The notes: generated from the sequence alone by a model not told the origin. A stretch of 7,714 nucleotides of DNA from Paracoccaceae bacterium (GCA_007128995.1 SKWJ01000211.1:1-7714), one strand, 5' to 3'. Counted from the first letter of the stretch, positions 1 to 6,940 are shown. Program-made: numbers and translations.

Positions 1-338
1 ACGCGGCCAAACACGCCTGACAGGCGCGGTCGTTCGGCCAGTTGCGCAACCAGCATCCATGCCCCCAGCCAGAGTGCGATCACAGCGCCCCAGACCGCCA
101 GGGTGGACGCGGCGAATGGAAGCAGCCCATGGGCCGCGCCTGCAAGGGCGGCCGCCACTGCCACGCACCATATCCAGCCCTTGCGCTCTTTTGGCAGCGC
201 CCCCAGAAGCACGACCGCCAACAAGAGCAAGACCGTCCCTGCCCCAAGATCACCAGTCCCGCCAGCCCCCACAGCGATCAGGAATGCAAGTGTCATTCCA
301 GCCCATTGAACGCCGCCCGTTTCGCGCAAGGTCGTCAT
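1..338 (-). CDS. Polytopic membrane protein, probably N-terminal part of a second ABC transporter permease (3' end outside window)
   Basis: An uninterrupted frame of 112 codons runs from an ATG at 338 to the left edge of the window, so the C-terminus is missing. The start overlaps the stop of the upstream permease in an ATGA arrangement, which indicates translational coupling and membership of the same transporter operon. The visible protein is strongly hydrophobic, with four likely membrane segments at about residues 12-28, 32-48, 54-72 and 76-98. A short basic loop (PKERKG) separates the second and third, and the fragment ends in a charged stretch, AERPRLSGVFGR. No EAA loop or other permease motif is reached. 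From position I infer the second NitT/TauT-type permease of this transporter, carrying a four-helix N-terminal extension before its usual domain. A separate small accessory membrane protein is the alternative. That it is a real gene is well supported by the overlap and hydrophobic pattern; its identity is not. Confidence 0.7.
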   Translation of the reverse strand, partial: MTTLRETGGVQWAGMTLAFLIAVGAGGTGDLGAGTVLLLLAVVLLGALPKERKGWIWCVAVAAALAGAAHGLLPFAASTLAVWGAVIALWLGAWMLVAQLAERPRLSGVFGR

Positions 339-1231
339 GCTGTCATCCCCATGCGCCGCAGCGTAAGACGCTGAAGCGCACTGATGATGGCAACCATGCT
401 GGCGGCTAGGATCGCCGCTGCGATCAGCGCCGCCCAGATTTGTACTGTCTGCCCGTAATAACTGCCGGACAGCAACCGCGCGCCCAGCCCCGCAACAGCG
501 CCTGTGGGCAGTTCGGCGACAATGGCCCCGACAAGCGCGGCGGCAATCGCGACCTTCAGTGACGCAAACAGATACGGCATCGCCGAAGGCCAGCGTAGCT
601 TTTGGAACACCTGCCCCCCGGATGCATTGTAGGTCTTCATCAGATCCAGCTGCATCTGATCAGGTGCCCGGAGCCCCTTGACCATGCCGACAACAACCGG
701 GAAGAAACTAAGGTATGTCGAAATGATTGCCTTGGGCACAAGCCCAGTTATGCCAACGGCATTCAGCACGACAATGATCATGGGGGCAATGGCCAGAATC
801 GGGATGGTCTGGCTGGCAATCGCCCAAGGCATGACCGATGCGTCCATTGCCCGGTTATGCACGATCCCCACGGCAAGTGCGATGCCCAGCACCGACCCGA
901 TCGCAAAGCCCAGCAGCGTGGCAGATAGCGTGACCCAACCGTGATAGACCAAACTGCGATTGGACAGCGTGCCTGTATTCATGAAACCGCGACGCCCGGT
1001 CATTTCTTCAACGACCGTCGAATTCCAGAGCTCTTGTGCAACCTGATGCGGTGCCGGCAGGCGCGGGCGCTGTTGGCTCATTGTATCGGCGACCAATGCG
1101 CTGAAGCTCAGGTCCTGCCCCGCACGGCGCGCCTGATCTTGGGCCCATTGCGCATTCATCGGGATGACGGCTGCATACCAAAGCGCCAAAAGAGCCGCAG
1201 TCACAGCAAGAACGGGACCTATCGTGCGCAT
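335..1231 (-). CDS. ABC transporter permease, SsuC/TauC/NrtB (BPD_transp_1) family
   Basis: This is an integral inner-membrane subunit of an ABC importer, expected to pair with the ATPase encoded just upstream. The 298-residue protein starts with a membrane segment (about 5-24), followed by a hydrophilic stretch (about 27-95) that contains the LPAP motif typical of the family. Further helices follow at about 98-125, 131-153, 163-183, 221-240 and 265-287. The cytoplasmic EAA-type loop, which docks on the ATPase, lies at about 197-219 (NASGGQVFQKLRWPSAMP). The ATG at 1231 was chosen. An in-frame TTG at 1252 would add seven residues, but neither has a clear Shine-Dalgarno sequence, so the start is uncertain. 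The stop overlaps the ATG of the next gene by four bases. The long periplasmic-side stretch near the N-terminus is larger than in minimal SsuC-like permeases. Family assignment is firm; the substrate (pyrimidine, dihydropyrimidine or hydantoin-like) is inferred only from the neighbours. Confidence 0.9.
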   Translation of the reverse strand: MRTIGPVLAVTAALLALWYAAVIPMNAQWAQDQARRAGQDLSFSALVADTMSQQRPRLPAPHQVAQELWNSTVVEEMTGRRGFMNTGTLSNRSLVYHGWVTLSATLLGFAIGSVLGIALAVGIVHNRAMDASVMPWAIASQTIPILAIAPMIIVVLNAVGITGLVPKAIISTYLSFFPVVVGMVKGLRAPDQMQLDLMKTYNASGGQVFQKLRWPSAMPYLFASLKVAIAAALVGAIVAELPTGAVAGLGARLLSGSYYGQTVQIWAALIAAAILAASMVAIISALQRLTLRRMGMTA

Positions 1232-1294
1232 ATGCTCAGACCATGTGCCCAAGGCATACCGGCCGACGTTGATTTGCGTCTGACGGTTTCCTGG

Positions 1295-2086
1295 TCAATC
1301 ATCGATATGCCCCGCTCTGAGCCCCTCACGCACACGGTGCGCGATGTCAATGAACTCTGGGCTGTCCCGGATTTCCAGCGGGCGTTCGCGCGGCAAAGGG
1401 CTGTCAATGATATCGGTAATCCTGCCCGGGCGCGGAGACATCACGACAATCTTTGTCGAAAGATAGACGGCCTCGGGAATCGAATGCGTGACAAAGCCGA
1501 TGGTTTTTTCGGTCCGCGCCCAGAGATCAAGAAGTTGCTCGTTCAGCCGGTCGCGCACGATCTCATCCAGTGCGCCGAAAGGTTCGTCCATAAGAAGGAT
1601 ATCGGCATCAAAAGCCAGTGCGCGCGCGATCGAGGCCCGTTGCTGCATGCCCCCCGACAACTGCCACGGAAACTTGCGCTGAAAGCCGGACAATTCCACC
1701 AATTCCAGCACTTTATCAACACGGGCAGCCTGATCAGCCCTAGAATATCCCATTATCTCAAGCGGTAGTTTCACATTTCCAGCAATTGTGCGCCACGGGT
1801 AGAGCCCTGCCGCCTGAAACACATAGCCATAGGCCCGCGCCTTGCGGGCCGCCTCGGGGGACATGCCATTGACTCTGATCGTGCCGGATGTGGGCTGTTC
1901 CAGATCCGCAATCACGCGCAGGAAGGTTGTCTTGCCACAGCCTGATGGGCCAATGAAGCTGACGAACTCACCTTTCGCAATCTCCAGCGTCACATCCTTG
2001 AGGGCATGAACAGGTCCATCCCCGGTCTGGAAGGTTAGGTTCAGATCCTTGGCTGCAATCACAGGCGCCGTGACAGTGTCGCGCAT
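1295..2086 (-). CDS. ABC transporter ATP-binding protein, NitT/TauT (SsuB/TauB) type
   Basis: This cytoplasmic ATPase subunit of 263 residues powers the importer. All nucleotide-binding motifs are intact: Walker A GPSGCGKTT at 46-54, Q-loop Gln91 (YVFQ), signature LSGGMQQR at 143-150, Walker B ILLMDEP at 163-169 followed by the D-loop GALDE, and the switch His201 in FVTHSI. The length and the phrase LMDEPFGALDE are typical of the nitrate/sulfonate/taurine ATPase family. The frame is open further upstream to 2185, but that part lies inside hydA. I chose the ATG at 2086 because the family motif spacing begins there and because it forms a TGATG one-base overlap with the hydA stop, implying translational coupling. 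The coupling to hydA is the best evidence that the transporter serves this catabolic pathway. The permease follows after about 60 bases. Confidence 0.93.
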   Translation of the reverse strand: MRDTVTAPVIAAKDLNLTFQTGDGPVHALKDVTLEIAKGEFVSFIGPSGCGKTTFLRVIADLEQPTSGTIRVNGMSPEAARKARAYGYVFQAAGLYPWRTIAGNVKLPLEIMGYSRADQAARVDKVLELVELSGFQRKFPWQLSGGMQQRASIARALAFDADILLMDEPFGALDEIVRDRLNEQLLDLWARTEKTIGFVTHSIPEAVYLSTKIVVMSPRPGRITDIIDSPLPRERPLEIRDSPEFIDIAHRVREGLRAGHIDD

Positions 2087-3537
2087 CAGACCCCCGTCGC
2101 CGGGATACCACTGCGCACCACAGGACGCGGTGCTGTGAGATCTTTCCAGGTCGACAGCGCCTGATTGACCGGTCCATTCGGGCACCGCTCGACGAACTGG
2201 CCATGCCCTTCCTGACCGTCAAACGCGCCATCATTCACCATGACCCGGCCGCGCGAGAGCACATAACGCGGCAACCCCGTCACATCATGCCCTTCGAACA
2301 CATTGTAATCTATGGCAGATTGTTGACGCCCAGCGGTGATAGTTTTTGATCGCTCAGGGTCCCAGACCACCAGATCTGCATCGGCCCCAACAGCGACCGC
2401 ACCCTTTTTCGGGTACATGCCGAAAATCTTGGCAACATTGGTCGAGGTCACAGCAACAAATTCATTCATCGTGATCCGTCCTGTGCGCACACCCTTGGTC
2501 CACAGCATGGGCATACGGTCTTCAAGACCGCCAGTGCCATTGGGGATCTTGGTGAAATCCCCGACGCCGTAGCGCTTCTGTTCTGTAGTGAAGGCACAAT
2601 GATCCGTCGCCACCACCGAGAGTGTGCCTGAAGCCAGCCCTGCCCAAAGGCTGTCCTGATGCGCCTTGTTGCGGAAGGGAGGTGACATGACGCGGCGTGC
2701 GGCATGGTCCCAGTCCGGGTTGAAATATTCACTCTCATCAAGCGTCAGATGCTGGATCAGCGGCTCGCCCCAGACGCGCTTGCCTTGTGCCTTCGCGCGG
2801 CGGATGGCTTCATGCGCCTCTTCGCAAGACGTATGAACCACATAAAGCGGCACACCCGCCATATCAGCGATCATGATCGCACGGTTGGTCGCCTCGCCCT
2901 CGACCTGACTGGGGCGCGAATAGGCATGGGCCTCGGGACCAGTATTGCCATCGGCAAGCAGTTTGGCCGAAAGCTCGGCGACCACATCACCATTCTCGGC
3001 ATGGACCATGGCGATGCCACCTACTTCGCGCACCCGCCGGAAGCTGGCGAACAACTCGTCATCATTCACCATCAGCGCGCCCTTATAGGCCAGGAAATGC
3101 TTGAAGCTGGTGATCCCCCGCTTCACGGCTTCGGGCATCTCGTCAAAGACTTGCTGGCTCCACCATGTGATCGCCATATGATAGCTGTAATCGCAATGGG
3201 CACGTCCCGACTTGTTATCCCACATCTTCAGCGCATCCAGAAGCCCCTGACCGGGCGATGGCAGCGCGAAGTCAATGACCATTGTGGTGCCGCCAGACAG
3301 GGCCGCGCGCGTGCCGCTTTCGAAATCATCGCTCGAATAGGTGCCCATGAAGGGCATTTCCAAATGGGTATGCGGGTCGATGCCCCCTGGCATCACATAA
3401 CAGCCCGTCGCATCCAGCGAAGTATCGCCAGACAAGTTTTTCCCGATCTCGCTGATCTGGCCACCCTCGATCCGGACATCTGCCATATAGGTCAGATCAT
3501 GGGTGACGATGGTGCCATTCTTGATGACGGTGGTCAT
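2086..3537 (-). CDS. hydA: Dihydropyrimidinase (D-hydantoinase family)
   Basis: This cytoplasmic metalloenzyme catalyses the second step of reductive pyrimidine breakdown, opening 5,6-dihydrouracil or dihydrothymine to N-carbamoyl-beta-alanine or N-carbamoyl-beta-aminoisobutyrate. The 483-residue length is normal. The cyclic amidohydrolase signature is complete: the metal-binding HTH pair His56/His58 in GGIDPHTHLEMPF, the Lys146 expected to be carboxylated with the substrate-gate Tyr151 in SFKHFLAYK, metal ligands His179 (MVHAENGD) and His235 (VVHTSCEEA), and the catalytic Asp312 in ATDHCAF. NGTGGLEDRMPM at 333-344 is the usual substrate-binding stretch. The ATG at 3537 is preceded by AGGGGAG (plus-strand 3545-3551) at seven bases. 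It follows the carbamoylase gene by 39 bases and overlaps the ABC ATPase start by one base. A broader hydantoinase is possible, but preTA and the carbamoylase nearby favour the pyrimidine role. Confidence 0.95.
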   Translation of the reverse strand: MTTVIKNGTIVTHDLTYMADVRIEGGQISEIGKNLSGDTSLDATGCYVMPGGIDPHTHLEMPFMGTYSSDDFESGTRAALSGGTTMVIDFALPSPGQGLLDALKMWDNKSGRAHCDYSYHMAITWWSQQVFDEMPEAVKRGITSFKHFLAYKGALMVNDDELFASFRRVREVGGIAMVHAENGDVVAELSAKLLADGNTGPEAHAYSRPSQVEGEATNRAIMIADMAGVPLYVVHTSCEEAHEAIRRAKAQGKRVWGEPLIQHLTLDESEYFNPDWDHAARRVMSPPFRNKAHQDSLWAGLASGTLSVVATDHCAFTTEQKRYGVGDFTKIPNGTGGLEDRMPMLWTKGVRTGRITMNEFVAVTSTNVAKIFGMYPKKGAVAVGADADLVVWDPERSKTITAGRQQSAIDYNVFEGHDVTGLPRYVLSRGRVMVNDGAFDGQEGHGQFVERCPNGPVNQALSTWKDLTAPRPVVRSGIPATGV

Positions 3538-3576
3538 AGTCTTACTCCCCTTTATTCTTGGTGCTTCGGATCACCC

Positions 3577-4827
3577 TCACCCGACAAGTTCGGCTGTCTC
3601 CAGCACGGCATGCATCAGCACATTCGCCCCGGCTTCTGCCCATTGCGGGCTGATTTCCTCAGCCTCGTTATGGCTGAGCCCATCAACACATGGACACATG
3701 ATCATGGTGGTCGGGCAGACACGGTTTATCCAGCACGCGTCATGCCCGGCGCCCGAGATGATGTCCATATGGCTATAGCCCAGACGCTCAGCCGCTGCAC
3801 GCACGCGCCCGACAAGCGTTTCGTCAAAGGCCGGCGGATCGAAGGCACCGACTGGCTGTGATGCGAATTTCACCCCGATATCCGCACAGAGCGCAGGTGC
3901 TCGTGCCTGAAGTTCGGCTTCCATCGCCTGCAGGATTTCAAGTTTGTGACTGCGGAAATCTACTGTGAAAACCACTTTTTCAGGGATGATATTCCGGCTG
4001 TTGGGAAAGACATCCACATGCCCGATCGCACCCGCTGAGTCTGGCTGATACTTCATCGCGATTTCATGGACAAGTTCTGTCACCCGCGCGAGCCCGCGGC
4101 CAGCATTCCGGCGCATATACATCGGCGTCGAGCCTGTGTGCTGGCCCTTGCCTGTCACCGTGCATTCGATCCAGCGCAACCCCTGCCCATGCGTGACAAT
4201 GCCGATATCCTTCCCCTCGGCTTCAAGGATCGGCCCCTGTTCGATGTGCAATTCGAAAAAGGCATGCATCTCGCGCGCGCCAACAGGCTCGTCGCCCTTC
4301 CAGCCGATGCGCGCCAATTCGTCCCCAAAGCGCTTTCCTGCTGCATCAACCCGATCATAGGCCCAGTCGCGTTCATGCACACCAGCAAATACACCAGAGG
4401 CCAGCATCGCTGGCGCAAACCGCGTGCCCTCTTCATTTGTCCAGTTCGTCACCACGATCGGGCGGCGCGTCCTGATGCCAAGATCGCGCATACTTCGTAT
4501 GATCTCCAGCCCTGCCAGAACGCCCAGCACGCCATCATATTTGCCACCCGTGGGCTGGGTATCAAGATGGCTGCCGAGATAGACCGGCAAGGCATCGGGA
4601 TCGGTCCCTTCAAAGCGCGCAAACATCGTACCCATTTCATCAACACCCATCGTGCCGCCCGCCTCGCTGCACCAGCGCTGGAAAAGATGGCGTGCTTCGC
4701 CGTCCTCGTCTGTCACGGCCTGACGGTTGTTGCCCCCTGCAATGCCAGGTCCGATCTGCGCGATATCCATCAGGCTTTGCCACAGACGTTCACTGTCTAT
4801 CTTGAGGTTTGCACCGGGTGCAGACAT
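3577..4827 (-). CDS. pydC: Zn-dependent N-carbamoyl-beta-alanine amidohydrolase (beta-ureidopropionase; HyuC/AllC-type, M20 fold)
   Basis: This enzyme probably catalyses the last pathway step, hydrolysing N-carbamoyl-beta-alanine to beta-alanine, CO2 and ammonia. The 416 residues follow the M20/M28-like carbamoylase plan. Metal ligands appear as His87 (GSHLDTQPTGGKYDG), Asp98, Glu133 (NEEGTRFAP), His194 (ELHIEQG) and His386 (GLSHNEAE). Glu132 sits where the catalytic base is in yeast beta-alanine synthase. GKGQHTGSTPM at 226-236 lies in the lid/dimerisation domain, and Arg302 in VDFRS matches the carboxylate-binding Arg of the family. The ATG at 4827 has AGGGAG six bases upstream (plus-strand 4834-4839). 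It is the first gene of the operon running through hydA and the transporter, and it is divergent from rutR. The family also includes allantoate amidohydrolase and L-carbamoylases, which sequence alone cannot exclude. Pathway context makes beta-ureidopropionase the best call. Confidence 0.88.
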   Translation of the reverse strand: MSAPGANLKIDSERLWQSLMDIAQIGPGIAGGNNRQAVTDEDGEARHLFQRWCSEAGGTMGVDEMGTMFARFEGTDPDALPVYLGSHLDTQPTGGKYDGVLGVLAGLEIIRSMRDLGIRTRRPIVVTNWTNEEGTRFAPAMLASGVFAGVHERDWAYDRVDAAGKRFGDELARIGWKGDEPVGAREMHAFFELHIEQGPILEAEGKDIGIVTHGQGLRWIECTVTGKGQHTGSTPMYMRRNAGRGLARVTELVHEIAMKYQPDSAGAIGHVDVFPNSRNIIPEKVVFTVDFRSHKLEILQAMEAELQARAPALCADIGVKFASQPVGAFDPPAFDETLVGRVRAAAERLGYSHMDIISGAGHDACWINRVCPTTMIMCPCVDGLSHNEAEEISPQWAEAGANVLMHAVLETAELVG

Positions 4828-4925
4828 TGGTAACTCCCTGTCATGATGGCTCTTCTCTGGCCAGTGATACAGTTCAGGTCAGGCCGCAGACCGGCTGCAT
4901 GACGCATTGGCGGTGCGCCCGCTGC

Positions 4926-4954
4926 TTGCCAATCATGCCAACGGACGCTATCAA
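4926..4954 (+). promoter_or_regulatory. Predicted rutR promoter (-35 TTGCCA, -10 TATCAA)
   Basis: TTGCCA at 4926-4931 matches the sigma-70 -35 consensus at five of six bases. After exactly 17 bases, TATCAA at 4949-4954 matches the -10 consensus at four of six. Transcription would begin near 4960-4962, giving a leader of about 27 bases before the rutR ATG and placing the start inside the operator at 4957-4972. This is a pattern match only, with no experimental support. Confidence 0.5.
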
Positions 4955-4956
4955 CT

Positions 4957-4972
4957 TTGACCATCCAGTCAA
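4957..4972. promoter_or_regulatory. RutR-type operator TTGACCATCCAGTCAA
   Basis: The 16-bp sequence matches the E. coli RutR consensus TTGACCA-NN-TGGTCAA at 12 of its 14 defined positions. It keeps a perfect TTGAC-N6-GTCAA inverted repeat; the two mismatches are in the right half. It lies 15 bases upstream of the rutR start codon and over the predicted rutR transcription start, the expected position for autorepression. It is also well placed to repress or influence the divergent carbamoylase promoter. I found no second comparable site in the noncoding parts of the window. The preT promoter is outside the window, so a site there cannot be judged. Confidence 0.75.
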
Positions 4973-4987
4973 GAAGCATGTCCTCCC

Positions 4988-5638
4988 ATGACCGCGCCGC
5001 GCAAGCCGACCGCCCAGAAACACGGCACTGCCAAAAAGCCTGCGCGCTCGCGCATACAGACGCGGAATCGCCAGATCATTCTGGAGGCTGCGCTCGAGGT
5101 GTTTTCGAACAACGGATTTCGTGGCGCGACGCTCGATCAGATCGCCGTACAGGCGGGATTGTCGAAACCGAACCTGCTGTACTATTTCGACAGCAAGGAA
5201 GCGATTCATCGCGATCTTCTGACCCGGCTTCTTGATACATGGCTGGACCCGCTGCGCATGCTTGACCCAAGGGGCGACCCGCAGACCGAGATCCTTGCCT
5301 ATATGCGGCGCAAACTGGACATGTCGCGCGCTTATCCGCGCGAAAGCCGCCTTTTTGCCAATGAAATTCTGCAGGGTGCCCCGCGAATTGAGACATTCAT
5401 CCGGACCGAGTTGCGCCTGCTGGTTGATGAAAAGGCGTGTCTGTTCCAAGCATGGGCAGACGCAGGACGCATTGCACGGGTGGACCCGTATCACCTGATT
5501 TTCTCGATCTGGGCGATGACGCAGCATTACGCTGATTTTGCTGCCCAGATCGATATGATCCGCGATGACGGACAGGAACCGCATGCTGGGGCCGAGGCGT
5601 TTCTCGAGCATCTCTATACCCGCCTTCTCACCCCCTGA
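4988..5638 (+). CDS. rutR: TetR-family transcriptional regulator, RutR-like (pyrimidine-responsive)
   Basis: This 216-residue cytoplasmic DNA-binding protein probably represses the pyrimidine genes until uracil or a related ligand binds. A basic N-terminal tail (1-28) precedes the TetR helix-turn-helix, whose recognition part is about residues 49-67 (TLDQIAVQAGLSKPNLLYYF). The ligand-binding domain closely follows what I recall of E. coli RutR: LDTWLDPL (82-89), SRLFANEILQGAP (120-132), and especially DPYHLIFSIWAMTQHYADF (166-184). Its length is also similar to RutR. A RutR-type operator directly upstream supports the call independently. The gene is divergent from the carbamoylase operon and convergent with preA, their stops abutting at TGA|TCA. 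The start lacks a Shine-Dalgarno sequence: the bases just before the ATG are TCCTCCC, an anti-SD-like run, so translation may be weak. In E. coli RutR governs the oxidative Rut pathway, whereas here the neighbours are the reductive pathway. The ligand is inferred. Confidence 0.88.
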   Translation: MTAPRKPTAQKHGTAKKPARSRIQTRNRQIILEAALEVFSNNGFRGATLDQIAVQAGLSKPNLLYYFDSKEAIHRDLLTRLLDTWLDPLRMLDPRGDPQTEILAYMRRKLDMSRAYPRESRLFANEILQGAPRIETFIRTELRLLVDEKACLFQAWADAGRIARVDPYHLIFSIWAMTQHYADFAAQIDMIRDDGQEPHAGAEAFLEHLYTRLLTP

Positions 5639-6940
5639 TCATTCCGCTGCGCGTGCCATCGGGTTGTTCGGATGCGTTGTCCAGTTGGCGTAGTCGCCCA
5701 CTTCCTGTCCTGTACGCGGATCAACCGCGCCCTTGGGCAAGGTTTCCATGGTGATGCAGTCCTGCACAGGGCAGACATTTACACACAGGTTGCAGGCAAC
5801 ACATTCTGCGTCGATAACTTCAAAAGTCCGGTCTGGCGACATTGAAATCGCCTGATGCGAAGTGTCTTCACAGGCGGCGAAGCATCGGCCGCAAGAAATA
5901 CACAGGTCCTGATTGATCCGCGCCTTGGTCACATGGTTAAGGTTCAGATACTGCCAGTCCGTCACATTTGGAACCGCGCGGCCAACAAGCTGATCGACGG
6001 ATGTGAAGCCTTTCTGATCCATGTAGAGTGACAGGCCAGCTGTCATTTCCTTGATGATGCCAAATCCGTAAGTCATTGCGGCAGTGCAGACCTGCACCGT
6101 CCCTGCCCCAAGCGTCAGGAACTCGGCTGCGTCGCGCCATGTCGTCACGCCGCCAATCCCGGAAATCGGAAGGCCCTGGGTTTCCGGGTTGCGCGCAATC
6201 TCGGCCACCATATTCAGGGCGATGGGCTTGACCGCCGGGCCGCAATAACCCCCATGCGCACCTTTACCGTCAATCATCGGCTCGGGGCTGAACGTGTCAA
6301 GATTGACCGATGTGATCGAATTGATCGTGTTGATCAGCGAGACGGCGTCTGCGCCGCCACGCTTCGCCGCTTCTGCCGGTTTCCGGATGTCGGCGATATT
6401 CGGTGTGAGCTTTACGATACAGGGCATCCGCGAATGCTGTTTCACCCACCGCGTCACCATCTCGATATATTCCGGAACCTGTCCGACCGCCGAGCCCATG
6501 CCACGCTCCGACATACCATGCGGACAGCCGAAATTCAGTTCGACCCCGTCAGCGCCAGTATCTTCGACATGTTTCAGGATAGCTTTCCACGATTCTTCAT
6601 CACAAGGCACCATGAGCGAGACGATCATCGCCCGATCAGGCCAGTCACGCTTGACCTGCTTGATCTCGCGCAGGTTCACCTCAAGGGGTCGGTCGGTGAT
6701 CAACTCGATATTGTTCAATCCTAGCAGGCGGCGGTCAGCCCCCCAAACCGCCCCATAACGAGGGCCGTTCACATTCACGACCGGAGGGCCTTCTTCGCCC
6801 AGCGTCTTCCACACGACGCCCCCCCAGCCCGCTTTGAACGCGCGCACGACATTGTATTCCTTGTCTGTCGGCGGGGCCGAAGCCAGCCAGAACGGATTGG
6901 GGGATTTGATCCCGATGAAATTCGTGGTCAGATTCGCCAT
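5639..6940 (-). CDS. preA: NAD(P)H-dependent dihydropyrimidine dehydrogenase, catalytic FMN/Fe-S subunit
   Basis: PreA catalyses reduction of uracil or thymine to the 5,6-dihydro form, taking electrons from PreT. The 433 residues comprise a dihydroorotate-dehydrogenase-like FMN barrel (about 1-325) and a C-terminal ferredoxin domain. Barrel motifs include WKTLG (44-48, FMN Lys45), NFGCPHG (136-142), KLTPN (177-181), SGIGG (260-264) and GAGTVQVCTA (278-287). Two [4Fe-4S] clusters are indicated by CISCGRCFAAC (Cys347, 350, 353, 357) and CVACNLCVNVCP (Cys380, 383, 386, 390). The active-site loop HGMSERGMGSAVGQ (141-154) resembles the mammalian loop but has Val152 where I align the catalytic Cys671 of the pig enzyme. 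The ATG at 6940 has GGAGGT six bases upstream (plus-strand 6947-6952). It lies 28 bases after preT in the same operon and ends back-to-back with rutR. No terminator is visible after it. Confidence 0.95.
   Translation of the reverse strand: MANLTTNFIGIKSPNPFWLASAPPTDKEYNVVRAFKAGWGGVVWKTLGEEGPPVVNVNGPRYGAVWGADRRLLGLNNIELITDRPLEVNLREIKQVKRDWPDRAMIVSLMVPCDEESWKAILKHVEDTGADGVELNFGCPHGMSERGMGSAVGQVPEYIEMVTRWVKQHSRMPCIVKLTPNIADIRKPAEAAKRGGADAVSLINTINSITSVNLDTFSPEPMIDGKGAHGGYCGPAVKPIALNMVAEIARNPETQGLPISGIGGVTTWRDAAEFLTLGAGTVQVCTAAMTYGFGIIKEMTAGLSLYMDQKGFTSVDQLVGRAVPNVTDWQYLNLNHVTKARINQDLCISCGRCFAACEDTSHQAISMSPDRTFEVIDAECVACNLCVNVCPVQDCITMETLPKGAVDPRTGQEVGDYANWTTHPNNPMARAAE

Larger units (their letters stand above)
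4828..4987. promoter_or_regulatory. Divergent control region between the carbamoylase operon and rutR
   Basis: This 160-bp noncoding stretch separates two genes read away from each other, so it must hold at least two promoters. The rutR side contains a recognisable sigma-70-like promoter and a RutR-type operator, listed separately. On the minus strand toward the carbamoylase, TTGACT (inside the operator) and TTGATA (4949-4954) resemble -35 elements, but I find no convincing -10 at proper spacing, so that start site is undefined. A direct repeat of TGCCAA occurs at 4927-4932 and 4936-4941. Confidence 0.7.

Noticed and set aside
1253..1297. ABC ATPase and permease are in the same frame, separated by a single TGA with open codons between, suggesting read-through fusion
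   Set aside because: One chance in three for frame agreement, a short gap, and no recoding signal that I can see. Separate subunits are normal for this family.
941..1768. Plus-strand open frame of 275 codons opposite the ABC permease and ATPase
   Set aside because: Antisense shadow of two well-supported transporter genes. No ribosome site or domain pattern.
3560..3575. GGTG...CACC inverted repeat between the carbamoylase and hydA as a possible attenuator
   Set aside because: Only four pairs with an eight-base loop and no U-run; too weak to separate from chance.
2704..3861. Plus-strand open frame of 385 codons opposite hydA and the carbamoylase end
   Set aside because: It is antisense to hydA, whose catalytic motifs are complete. 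The translation is rich in His, Arg, Cys and Pro without recognisable domains, as expected for a GC-rich shadow frame.
4066..4833. Plus-strand open frame of 255 codons opposite the carbamoylase
   Set aside because: Antisense shadow of a gene with all metal ligands intact.
4927..4941. Direct repeat TGCCAA-TCA-TGCCAA as a second regulator site
   Set aside because: A six-base repeat is short, and the first copy overlaps the predicted -35 element. No known regulator motif is recognised. Kept only as a note in the control-region entry.
4874..5611. Minus-strand open frame of 245 codons opposite rutR
   Set aside because: The RutR reading on the plus strand shows a full TetR domain and a RutR-like C-terminus; the antisense product shows nothing recognisable.
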